Source: Cercophora sp. LCS_1
Taxonomy: Eukaryota > Ascomycota > Sordariomycetes > Sordariales > Lasiosphaeriaceae
DNA length: 64,000 nucleotides
Direction of reading: 5' to 3'
Assembly: GCA_036250225.1 (NCBI GenBank)
Contig: JAPZLL010000037.1
Coordinates: 186,001-250,000, forward strand
How positions within the stretch are numbered: position 1 is the stretch's first letter; the number at the start of each line of letters is the position of its first letter. A program made the translations under genes and the position numbers. A model generated the notes under the pieces. That model did no database searches, had not been told where the DNA came from, and worked only from the letters and a program-made list of their open reading frames with translations. Of this stretch, positions 33,765 through 43,767 are shown one piece after another.

Positions 33765-34590
33765 TCAGCGGGTATTGCCGTCCAACTCGACCGGGTATCG
33801 CTGGTCCAGTTCCGCTGGCATCTGCCTTCCTTCCAACTCTTGGGGATATTTGACGTGTTTTTCGTCAGCGTGAAAAACCTCTGGGACGATCGGGGCTGGT
33901 TGATTGCCTGCCGCATTCCTCTTTTTGACTCGCCGGTACGCAATCCACGCAATGAGGAGAAGAGCAAGCACGCCGCCAGCGACGCCGACGCCGACGCCGA
34001 TTTTGGCACCAGTGCTCATTGCCTGTTCATCTGGACTTGTCGCAGGCGGTTGCGATGTCGATGATGGGGGAGGTGAGGTTGCGCCACTCGAAGAGGTTGT
34101 CATTCCCGACGACGTTGGTGAGGTGGTTGCCACTGAGGCGCGTCAGTGGGAGGACGGCATTGCGAACCTAGAGGACCTACCTTGTCCAGCCTTGACCAAC
34201 GGCAATCGCACCTCGCCGCTCTTGAGAATATAGCCCTCGGATCCACAACCATTGCTGTTCGTTAGCCTTGCCGAGTAACCAAACAGACCCTTGAGACAGC
34301 AGAAGAAGCCGCCATTGTCGTACAGATCCCACGTCTCGTTGGCGCAGCGGGGGCTTTCGATCAGGGACGAGGTGCAATTATCAGCTGAAGGACAGCACTA
34401 GATCTTGTTAAAAACAGCTGCCACCTCTCCAGCGCGGTCCACTCACATTGACGTTGTACTGCGCCGGACAGAATGAGCCCGCGGGACAGCAGACGCGGTA
34501 CGGTGCCACGGTTGTCCCGCAGTCGACCTCTTGGCTGAGACACGATGAGCCGTTCAGCCGAAGGGCGAAGCCGGAAGGTGATGCCGTCAT
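33765..34590 (-). CDS. Cys-rich single-pass membrane protein
   Basis: Exons 34590-34447, 34397-34181 and 34132-33765 (introns 49 and 48 nt); 242 residues. The first about 120 residues are Cys-rich and N-glycosylation-prone: CLSQEVDCGTT, VCCPAGSFCP, then CCPSADNCTSS, RCANETWDLYDNGGFFCC, NGCGSEGY. A Ser/Thr/Pro stalk follows (SSGATSPPPSSTSQPP), then one transmembrane helix GVGVGVAGGVLALLLIAWIAY with a basic RRVKKR stop-transfer and a hydrophilic tail. It resembles fungal stalked surface proteins (Mid2/WSC-like architecture). No clear signal peptide precedes the ectodomain, so either an upstream exon is missing or the helix works as a reverse anchor. The role is unknown; surface sensing is plausible. 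Confidence 0.75.
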
Positions 34591-35185
34591 AATGCTAGAT
34601 CTGCGACCTGTCGTCGATGAAAAAGAGAGGTGAAGTTCTCGTCACAGAGGCATGACGACAGACCGAGGATGCACCGTGTCAGGTTGCACTGCGGCTTGAG
34701 GCTGAGATATCCCTGCTGTTAAACCTCCAATCGGATGTTTGGTCTGCCTGATGCGCGCCGATCACTGCCCTTCAAGGTGAGACAAGCGAGCACGGCACAG
34801 AAAATAGTGACGTCCATAACAACTGTGAGATGGAAAGGCGACATAGAAGTGGAAGCTGGGCTAAACGCCCCGTATCAAGATGATCAAAGATCGTGAAAAG
34901 TCAAATCAAGTTGAGGGTGTCCCAGAGCCGCATCCTCTGCCCCTCGAAGAGAGGAAGCAAGTGTTCTCGTTCGATTATTTTGTTGAGGCTTGACGAGGTT
35001 TCCTTGTCGCGGCCCACACGAGTGGCACTAGACTTGCCGGTTTGCCGGACAGACTCGGCTCTTGGCAGAACTTTTGCCAATGATGGCACTTTGTAATCCA
35101 TGGATTCAGGAGAACGTCAACTCTCGAAGTCGTTTCTCACTAGAACAAACGTGATGGCGACAACAGGGCGCAGCACCTGTTGAAG
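34591..35185. other. Intergenic region
   Basis: About 595 bp. No supported gene; it may include an unrecognised first exon of the Cys-rich membrane protein. Confidence 0.4.
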
Positions 35186-35528
35186 ATGGTGATCCGTCTT
35201 GCAAGACTCTCCGACCTGGATGCATCATTTTGCAACGCGTTTGAAAGCTTCCAAATGCGAATGTGGGATACTTCCTTCCGTCATTGCGGAAAGCAAATTC
35301 CCGAACAAGTTCATAAACTGTACCCTCTGTGAGCAACCGGAAGCTCTTTGGGATGAAAGAAGGGTATTCAGCGTCACTGAATTCGGCGAGCAGCAGATTG
35401 CTGGCTTCGCTATCTGGAACCTTGGCCGTCAGCCAGCTAAGGAAACCCAGCCCGGCAACGGATTGATCTTCGGAGATGAGAACAGGTCCCTCCAAGATTG
35501 GGATTCGGGGCCCAGCAGGCTTCCATAG
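35186..35528 (+). pseudogene. GNAT acetyltransferase-like gene with frameshift
   Basis: From ATG 35186, 48 codons read MVIRLARLSDLDASFCNAF..VHKLYPL and end at TGA 35330. The next frame (+1) continues without a gap as EQPEALWDERRVFSVTEFGEQQIAGFAIWNLGRQ, ending at 35528. Together they look like the start of a GNAT fold: the beta1/alpha1 IRLARxxDLDA followed by VFSVTE..IAGFAIW, the usual beta3-beta4 pair. The alternative is a 34-nt intron from 35329, shorter than any other here. No acetyl-CoA-binding (R/Q)GxGxxL segment follows, so the gene is truncated as well. I infer a pseudogene, or a sequencing indel in a divergent gene. Confidence 0.35.
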
Positions 35529-35656
35529 ACAAAAATGTTGACAAGTACCGGGGAGAACCCTTGCCCGGGACCACTGACAGTGCTGTCGAGAAGTCAATAC
35601 GGGCTTTCTCTCTGTTAAATTTGGTAGGCTTCAGGACCAATGCGCTAGTGACTTAG

Positions 35657-36011
35657 CCTGATGAACGATTGGGGAAGGACGCCAGTGCCAACTTCCGGGT
35701 CCAGACCATGAACCCCGAGGAGCAGTCTTGAGGGACACAAGGGCCAGGAAAGCGACAAACCTTGACCAGAGTGAATAGGTATGTTTCAGTCGAGTCTCGA
35801 GGTTACACCTTTAAAGCAAAATTCAACGTCTATCTTGGGAATTCTAAATGACATGCCACAACTGTCATTCTTAGGGTGTCCCCGACCGGCTACATGATAT
35901 CTTGGTTGGTGTTGTTCCTTGTTTGTTCTGCCTGCTGCCTGCTGCCTGCTGCCGAGAATCACTTTGCCACACCAGTTGGCTGGACTACTCCTGAGCAAAG
36001 CGCGGGAGTCA
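35657..36011. repeat. Intergenic region with (CCTGCTG)n microsatellite
   Basis: A gap of about 355 bp; 35931-35953 holds slightly more than three copies of the 7-mer CCTGCTG. No gene is supported. Confidence 0.5.
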
Positions 36012-39000
36012 TCACCGGTCTATCACGGGCACAAGCGCATCAAAGTCAATCTGTGACCAATCGCGATCAGCCACACCGCCCCCAACCGCCTCGCAGTAGT
36101 GTCGCATCGCCTGTTCCCTCCAGCCGGCCGCCTCACGGTTGGCTCCCAGAATTTCGGCCAATGCCATCTCCGTCCGTGCTAGCCATTTCAATTTGGCTTC
36201 CTTGGGTCCGAGGGAAGACTCGAGGCGCTGTATCGCTTCCTTGAGTAGGCCGCTATGTTTCATGATCAGAAGTGCACTGTGATGGAGGATTTGTTGAGAG
36301 CTACAAAGGTAAAAGACGTACATTGCTTGATCCCGACGTCCCAGCTCGTATTCCAAGGTCCCAATCTTATGGAGAGACATTCCTTCAGAATATGGCTTTT
36401 TGAAGCTGAGTCGTATTTTGTACGCTTCTCGGTGTGCATCAAGAGCCATGCCGAAATCCCTCCGACGAGCATGGATGTTTCCCAGGATAAAAAGTCGGCT
36501 GTGCGCATGGCTATCAGCATTCTTGGTAGCGTCCTATCGGAAAAAGCGTCGACTCACCAGCTTTTATAGTAGAGGCTGGTCTGCGGCCCGCCTCGAAGTT
36601 CTCCTTCTAACAACTGTGCTTTGGCGAGATTCTCTTCGGCGTCGTTGAGACGGCCGCCCATCACCAAGCTCCGGCACAGGTTATAATAGGAAACAATCAT
36701 GTCAGCTGGCTTAGTCGCGGCCGATCCGAGGCGACTTTCGATGACCTTTTGGTGGGCTTGGATGGCTTTCTCGATGCCTGCTGCCCCGCTAGAAGTGTTG
36801 AGATAGTAGTTGCCCATCTGCATGTAGCTATTGGCTAACAGCTGGTGGCTCTCTGGTAGGAGCCGTTTCCTGATGGTCAAGGCCTTTTCAAAGAGATCCC
36901 CTGCTTCGTGGTACTGGTTGAGCTTGGAGAGAACGCTGCCGCGGTTGACAAAGATGCGTGCACCCTCTAGGGTATCCAGCCCGATGGTTTGGCCGCAAAT
37001 CGCCTCGGTCGACTCCAAGAGCCTCAACGCCTCATTGTGCTGGTCAACCTCCCACAAGTACCAGGTGACATCGCACATCAGGTTAACGTAGATGGCACTC
37101 CTTTGGCCGAGCGAGGGCTTCCATTTCTGAACCGCTTTGTCAAAGGCCAACACGTGGGCCAGGGATGCTTCACATTCTTCCCAAAACTCATGCATATGGC
37201 TCCCGAGGACTTGCTTGGGGAAAGCCGTCGCTAGAATGGCGAGCATGGCATCGAAGGCTTCTTGCCTCTCATCCCTGCCCAGCATCTCCAGTCGAGCGCT
37301 TTGCACAACGCGATGAATTGACATGCTAGCCTCCACTTCCAGAGACTGCTTGGATTCGGACACGATATCATAATTCAAAAGTGTGGCTTTTGCGGCGCGG
37401 TAGCTGTTGCCATTGTCAATGCCTGTATGGCGGACGAATGTTGGATTGGACTCACTGGAACTCACTCTCCAAAAATTCGAACCCTTGCCGTTGCTGAACC
37501 CCCCGGTGGAGAAAAACCGGTTGGAGATCTTGTCGGGGTCAAGCAAGCTCAAGAGACTGAGGAGTCTGCCTGAGTCGCGTCGAAGGCTGCAGAGAATCGT
37601 TTTCCAAGCCTGAATCAGGGTGCGGTGTTGGTACACTTCGTCTCGATCCACCCACGAGAATATCGCGTTATCAGCGTCCGCCGTTTTCTCCAGTAGCTCC
37701 CACATCTTCTGCGGGTCGGTTTTGCTTTCGTTCATGAAGGCACTGAGTTGCCTCAGAACGAGGGGCCAACTGATGAAATGCGCGGCGAGCTTGTTGCAGA
37801 ACCGCCGAGATTGCTCCTTCGATATGAGCTCCGATCCGAGTCTTGAGAAAAGAAAATCTTCTCCGTGGTCGACTCCGAGCCCATGAAGTTGCAGATACCG
37901 TGTATTAGCCTGTATGCCTTGGCAGATATTCCTGTTGCGGCTGGTGACAATGACACAGCCATTCCCTTTGTGTGGCCATCGGGGAGCTAGCACGCCGGGT
38001 TCCTCCGCGTTGTCGAACACTAAGAGCCATCTTCGGTCTTGCACTCAGCAGTCAGTTTCACCACCTCCCTCGGGGAAATGCATCAGGTAGGTAGGCGACG
38101 TACCAGTTTTGGTAAGATGGTTTATGACGATCCCACAGATTGCCTGCCCACTTTCTGTGTCCAGTGTCCCCCCAAGTTCGAGCAGACGGCAGATGCCCTT
38201 GAAGTCCTGGAGCAGTTTTGGCTCTGACTCAGCCGAGAGAAAGAGGATGTAATCGTAACTACATTTGGTCTCTCGGATGATTCTTTTTGCTAAGCTTGTC
38301 TTGCCCATTCCAGGCATTCCGATCAAGGCAACGCATGGAGGAGTTTGGTCAACGTTGGAGGCGTGGTCGGACAGGTATGCTTGAGCTTCTTTGAGGATGT
38401 CGCCCCTGCCGACGAAATAGGGGTCGTCGGGGGGGTAAGCCGGGAAGACGATTTGTTCTGTGTTGTCAAGCCGGCGCTTAAGTACTTCTTCTATTCTATC
38501 CATCAGGGTCTTGTAAGCTTGGCAGTGCTTGTTTGGGAACCTGCACATGCCCCTATGGTCGGCTTCAACCGGAATAACCACCTCGTGCGGCAGCTGGAGG
38601 ACAGCAGACTTCCTAGGAACGACCTTGGCATGGCTGTCAGTTTAGGATCGCGAGGATAGGTGCGCTCAATCATGTTCCGAGCGTACTGACCATGATACTC
38701 CGGAAAAGCAATGTATTGGTTTTGAGAAGCTCATGCAAGCTGAAAATTTGGATGCGGTGTTCTTCAAGAACGGAGACGAATCTTTCATTGAGGTCGAGTA
38801 GGGCCTCACAGTCTTTCCTCAGCAATTTGAGATTATGGTCCGCAATGGGCCAACAGACTGAAGCGACATTGGCGAGGAATTTTCCCAGGTCTGCCGTCTT
38901 CGAGCCGCAGTGTGGAGTCCCAAAGAAAGCAATGCCGCAAGTCTCGCTGTGAATGCTGCCGTACATGTTCGGCGACGCGGAGAGAGCGAGTGCCTGTGGC

Positions 39001-39791
39001 ATATAAGTTTAATGAACAAAGCCTCCGAACCATCTGGGGACCTTACAGCCTTTACAACCAATCCGCCGAGACTGTGAGCGATGAAGATAATCGGCCTTTC
39101 GCCTGCCTAGCGTCCAGGGCGTTAGCCACGTCCCTCTTGATCACACACCCAAAACACGTCAAGATGTGGTATGTAAATATTGGGGCAGCGCACTCTTCCT
39201 CGGCCTCGAACGTGAGCCAAACCATGGAGAAGGTTCTTTGCAGCGTCTGCGATGCCGCCTGTTCTCTTTGACTGCAAAGACGCGTCGTATCCAAAAGTCA
39301 TCACTCGGGCGCCGGGTAGTCTTTCAGGGATGAGATCACGGATCCACAGGCATGGTGATGATTCAAAGCCAAGATGGGTCCATGTATTTGCCGCGTGGCC
39401 TTGCAGGCCGTGGACGGCGACAATACTGTCGTTGTCAGTATAGCTAATATGGCGGATGCTTTGGATTCCAGTGCCTGACTCACTCAACTGGGGGGGCACC
39501 ATTGGACATGGGAGAGCTGAGGACGGTAATTCCCAGGAAGTTCTCGTCAATGTGCACTCCTGGGTGCCTGGATGTGATGAACCTTTTGAGATCATGCACG
39601 TGATGCCGACTGAAATCACTTCCGAATGTCAATGTGGCCACCGTGTGACTGCCGGACTCATCGCTCGCGGCAGCCTTTGGGGAGTAAGAGGGGACGGTGT
39701 CCGTGTGCCTCAGGTGCTCAAGGATGCCGGCAAATTCGAGCCTGCTCTCTAGCCCGAGCAGGCGAATAGACGTTGTAGCAGGGCGCGGCAT
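36012..39791 (-). CDS. Alpha/beta-hydrolase/NB-ARC/TPR STAND protein (NLR-like)
   Basis: Eight exons: 39791-39484, 39425-39194, 39106-39047, 38993-38691, 38623-38104, 38037-36558, 36498-36322 and 36252-36012; 1106 residues, all joins in frame. Residues 1-100 carry the short lead-in common to this class (HTVATLTFGSDF..HIDENFLGITVL). The hydrolase (about 103-300) has DIVAVHGLQGH, FGYDAS, nucleophile elbow FIAHSLGG (Ser192) and CGIAFFGTPHCGSK. After HRGMCRF comes NB-ARC: FVGRGDIL, P-loop GMPGMGKTSLAKR (about 403), Walker B WLLVFDNAEE (about 480), GCVIVTSRN, and a winged-helix part. From about 800 on there are TPR repeats (MWELLE.., EALRLLE.., YHEAGDLFEKALTIRKRLL). Relatives act in fungal programmed cell death and incompatibility; the hydrolase is the likely effector and the TPRs the sensor. 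Confidence 0.92.
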
Positions 39792-40337
39792 TTTGTAACG
39801 GCAAGTGCAGCAGACAATTCAAGATCAAGTGTCAAGCGTGACAAGCTAGTCTGAGAAGCCAAGGCAAGCGCTGATTACGCATTTGAGATGAGGACGAAAC
39901 AATATCTCAACCCCCTGGTTCAGAGATAAAGCGTCCGTCCTCCAGATTGAGGCTCAACTCCACCAGGGGCGAGCTGCTGGGACCGGCCACTGGAAGTCGC
40001 GTTAGTGGATCCAGCGCATGTGCTCGATTCATAGGTAGGTAGGCGGCTGATCTTGTGCAGGTCGGGTAGGGCAGCCATCAGGCAGCGTCGTCCGTTTGCC
40101 CCCACTTGCTTAATGTGCAAAACTGAGGTATTTTGGGACTGAGGAGCATTTTTCTCATGCAATTGTTCTTGCGCGGTCCCCCTCCTTCAGCATCCCCAGG
40201 CTTTGCTTCATCAATAAATAGATGCGCGACCGCTTCCCCAGCGCCAAGTCTTCCTCGCGCACACTGAATTTTCTTCTCGCAACGTTGGCAATCCATCTCA
40301 ACTCGACATCCTGGCTCGCATTTTGACTTGCTTGCAC
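39792..40337. promoter_or_regulatory. Divergent intergenic region
   Basis: 546 bp between the STAND gene and the small Trp-rich gene, presumed to contain both promoters. No gene is visible. Confidence 0.4.
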
Positions 40338-40673
40338 ATGGCCGGTAACGACATCACGGAACCAGCTGCGGGGCCGGGTCAGACCCAACCCTGGAGGGAA
40401 TGGTGGCCGCCAAAGGACGGTCTCGTCGAAAGCATGACAGAGGAGGAGCGTCAGGCAAAGCCCTGGCTGGGCTGGAAGCCTGACCCCAAGCAACCCAACG
40501 CAAAGCCGTGGCTCCAATGGGTCCCAAGAGACGCGCACATCATCGACCACGATCAACATCGCCTCGGGGAGTCTGGGCCGACTTTGGGCTCAAACGCCGA
40601 GCCCGAGTCGACGACAAAGCCAGCCACACCCCCAGCTCCAGCTCCCACCAGCTCCAATGCCGAGGGCGGTTGA
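40338..40673 (+). CDS. Small Trp/Pro-rich hypothetical protein
   Basis: 111 codons from ATG 40338. The sequence is hydrophilic with an internal repeat: QAKPWLGWKPDPKQ and NAKPWLQWVPRD, preceded by QPWREWWPPKD, giving three W-rich units about 20-25 residues apart. The C-terminal third is Pro/Ala/Thr/Ser rich and disordered. There is no signal peptide, membrane span or known domain. I cannot assign a function; the repeat argues for a real protein. Confidence 0.45.
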   Translation: MAGNDITEPAAGPGQTQPWREWWPPKDGLVESMTEEERQAKPWLGWKPDPKQPNAKPWLQWVPRDAHIIDHDQHRLGESGPTLGSNAEPESTTKPATPPAPAPTSSNAEGG

Positions 40674-41244
40674 CGATATGCAACCTCGGGCGTGTCCTGC
40701 GAGCCAAGAGTTTTTCGGAACCAGCACCCATTGGTCGGATGGAATCTGCACAGAAAGTCGTGGAACCCTGGATGTTGGAAGAGTGAGGGATTATGAAGGA
40801 AGCTGGGGGTGGGGTGGAGTGGAGGGGGGGAGGGGGGGCAACAGGGCTTGATACAGCAAAATATTCAACACTTGATGTCGATTGACATGAAAATTCGGCT
40901 GCGCCGATGCCAATTTCCCGAGTCCATCTTTCCCAAAACACTGGTCTCGTTTGATTGCGCTTGTTCCGGTATTTCCGTCGGGTTGCTCAGGTTGCTAGCC
41001 GAACGAGCTACATGTCCAGTGTCACAATGTCTGACGTGCAATTTGTCCGTTTGAAAAGGAAAAGGAGCACTTTACGGAGGTGACACAACAGGAGAGTGCG
41101 CTCACCGAAACGACCTGGCCTTCCAATGGGCCACCAGGTGCGCCGGGAGTCTGCCGACGCATGGGAGGCAGCATCCCCTTCACCCTTTCACCTCCATGCA
41201 TCCTCTCACAGCGCGTTTTCCCAACGTCAGGCGTGAGCCGCCGC
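40674..41244. other. Convergent intergenic region with G-rich tract
   Basis: 571 bp between convergent genes. A G-rich stretch at about 40806-40855 (runs of 4-7 G) could form a G-quadruplex. No gene is seen. Confidence 0.4.
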
Positions 41245-42325
41245 TTACTCGCCAAACACGAGGCAACGAAACTCTACACTCTCTCGGAGCCTTGCATCTC
41301 TGGGCGTCTTCGGGTTGAAAAAAGATGTGTGGGCGACATCTGGAAAACGTCAGCGGTTCTCATCCGTCCCATAAAAGGTAAGGTTTCTAGGAAAATGGAC
41401 CCGCGGCCGACTGCACGACCAGGCATTCACATACACCGTGCTACGTCGTGTCTGCTGTCCCAACACTTGAGCAGCGTGAACTCATTAGTCTGCTGGTCAC
41501 TAAGGAAGTGCCATCGATGGTCGGGATGATGCGTCACGAGGTACTGCTCGCCGATGTAGTGAGGGAAAATGAGGTCGGCGGGCTTGTAATCTCTGGCAAC
41601 ATCGACGGTTCGCCAGTCACAGTACGTCAAAGGGCAGTCTTGAAGAGGACCGAAAAGCGGTCGCCAAACACTTGTGATGCCCGTCAGTCAGGCTGGGCCC
41701 CGGGCCCCTGGTGCCGTCCCACTCTCACTCACTTGATGATGCGACACCTCCTCTTCAAGAGGTCTGGTGCCCTGTCTCCCATGTGCAGCTTGATGCGATT
41801 CTCGCCGCTCAGGCCGGTCTGATCTGCCTCGGGAGCGGGTATCCGTGAGCATCTGTCTGGGGTCGGGGCGGTTGAGCTCACGTCAGACTCACCGCAATGT
41901 GCCGACAGGCTTGGTTGACGTGTTGCGCGGATCTCATCGTGCGCGAGTTGCAGTTGCGCAGCAGCCCGTCTTCTGCGGACCGTGTGGTCGAAGATGACGA
42001 CGTCAACGTCCCCGAAACGCGCCTTGAGGACGCGCTCGATGACCGGGTAAGCGTGCCTCTCAATCTCCGCGTCGGCCTCGAACCCGCGTGTTTCGTCGCC
42101 GATGCCATCGCCAAACTGGAAGATCTCGAATCCGGTCACATCAAGGTCAAACTCGGTCAGACGATCACGAATATCCTGGAAGAGAATGTCAGGGTAGGTC
42201 CAGGCCACTTGGTTGCTCTGTCGGCCGTCCGGTGCCGGGACATTCGAGTAGAACGGCTTCTCCGATTCATACAACGCCAGGGGAGCAGTGTAGTTGATCG
42301 AAGAAATGGTGTGAAGTGCAGCCAT
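41245..42325 (-). CDS. AsaB/CmcJ-type (GA4-desaturase-like) oxygenase
   Basis: Exons 42325-41893, 41823-41733, 41670-41435 and 41339-41245; introns 69, 62 and 95 nt; 284 residues. The family (AsaB, CmcJ, NvfI relatives) consists of Fe(II)/2-oxoglutarate-type hydroxylases or desaturases of small-molecule pathways. Signatures: VVIFDHTVRRRR (about residue 112), the iron-binding HxD as HCDQTGLSG (His143, Asp145) with intron 1 between Cys144 and Asp145, RCRIINVWRPL across intron 2, DWRTVDVARDYKPAD, HRWHFLSDQQTNEFTLLKCWDS, and after intron 3 YVAHTSFFNPKTPRDARLRESVEFRCLVF, matching the family C terminus. The long unspliced frame goes through the first intron and loses the His-x-Asp motif, so the spliced model is preferred. 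Divergent from the amidase. Confidence 0.88.
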
Positions 42326-43767
42326 GTTGCTAGGAAACGGGGTTTTTCTCTGCAGGGAAACCCGGCATTCAACATCCCTGGTGTCTGTCCGTGTCTCATT
42401 CTATATCTTGCGTCGCGCGCATCGACGTTGGTCAGAATGGGACGCACTCCGCAAGCCTTCCAAGGATTAGCGTTAGGTATTTTCGGCTCGGGGCCCACTA
42501 AGCCAAATTGGGTAGAGCCGGGGGTGTGAGGCCCCTCGGGGATTTTCAGGGTGGGGTCGGGTTGGGTTGGGTTGGGCTGGGCTGGGTGTTCGGTTTCCAC
42601 AACCTCCCCATTTGTGGCTGGCTCGATCCTCAGGGGGCCCATCCATGTCCAGTCTGAGTTGGCACCTGTAGGTCACTCACCAACGGCGTACCTCAACGAT
42701 CCGCTTGGATGATGGTATGAGGATGCATATGCACCATGGCTACTTCCATGGAGTGGTTTGGCTGGTTGGTGGGCTGGAGGATGAGGGGTAAGGCAAGAGT
42801 GAAGAAGGAAGACTGGATGGGGCCAAAGGGGCCTTGATGGCGGCGGACAGTGCCGAGCCCTGAATTTCGTGATCGCGCGTTAGACGATCTAGGTAGCACT
42901 GACAGGACAGGGGCTTTTTTATGTGTGATTAATCCCTGCAAGTGTTAGTGTAGAAGCCACACATTATATAGGAGGTTCCGGGGCTGCCCTCGGGCCCGAC
43001 TCACTCCTTCAACTCCGAGTTACCTAGGCGTGTCAGAAATAAAACTTGGGCGTGGGAAAGGAAAACTCTGGGCTCCCTTGCGCGCTTGGCTGTGCTTATT
43101 TCGCTGTCGCCTTCTGGCTTGGGGTGGAAATTGTGTAGGTGCTTGTGCTGACCCTGTTCTGGCATATTTTTCTTTCTTTTTTTCCCTCCACGGGGTTAGG
43201 GTCGAAAAGATCTCATCCACCGACGTAATCACGCTAAGCCCGGTGGTCCCGTGGCGCCAGGGAATAGGACCAATTGATCTCAGGCATTCAGATAAGGGAG
43301 ATGGCAGTTTTCCAGTGAAATGCCCTTGAGCACTACTGACACACCGAGTGCTGCACGATTTTACCAGTGGGGGAGGTAACTGGGGGGCGGGAGGGTGGGA
43401 AAAGAAGGCGACAGTCAGGTGATGCGGCCCGCGCGGGGCAGGAAGCCCCTCTGAGAGGAACAGAAGATGGTGTGCAAGCAAGAGTGTTGGGGTGAAAAAC
43501 CTGGTTGTGCCTGGGCACACAACAGATAACCGACTATTGGAAAGCGGATGCACCGGCGAGCAGCCGAACTCGTCCCGTCGGCTTCTGCTCCTGGCCATGG
43601 GCCGTGCCAACACGACTCTCGCCGGTTCCGGGCTGTTTGAGCGCCATGTGTGCGATGGGTCCCCCGGGGCTAAGGTAACCGGCGTCTCAGGGCAGCAACT
43701 GAAGTTCTGTATTAGACGGCGGACCCCATGGTTGCCGTTTCAATAAATTCAATGACGTGAAGGTGCC
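42326..43767. promoter_or_regulatory. Divergent region between oxygenase and amidase
   Basis: 1.44 kb between two divergent start codons; no gene is supported. A GGGTT/GGGCT repeat at 42554-42588 lies within it. Likely a shared promoter region. Confidence 0.45.
42554..42588 (+). repeat. (GGGTT/GGGCT)n simple repeat
   Basis: About seven pentamer units of GGGTY in tandem; telomere-like in look but pentameric, so just a microsatellite with G-quadruplex potential. Confidence 0.7.

Noticed and set aside
42554..42588. Telomere-like GGGTT repeat
   Set aside because: Fungal telomeres of this group are TTAGGG; this is a pentameric microsatellite without subtelomeric features.
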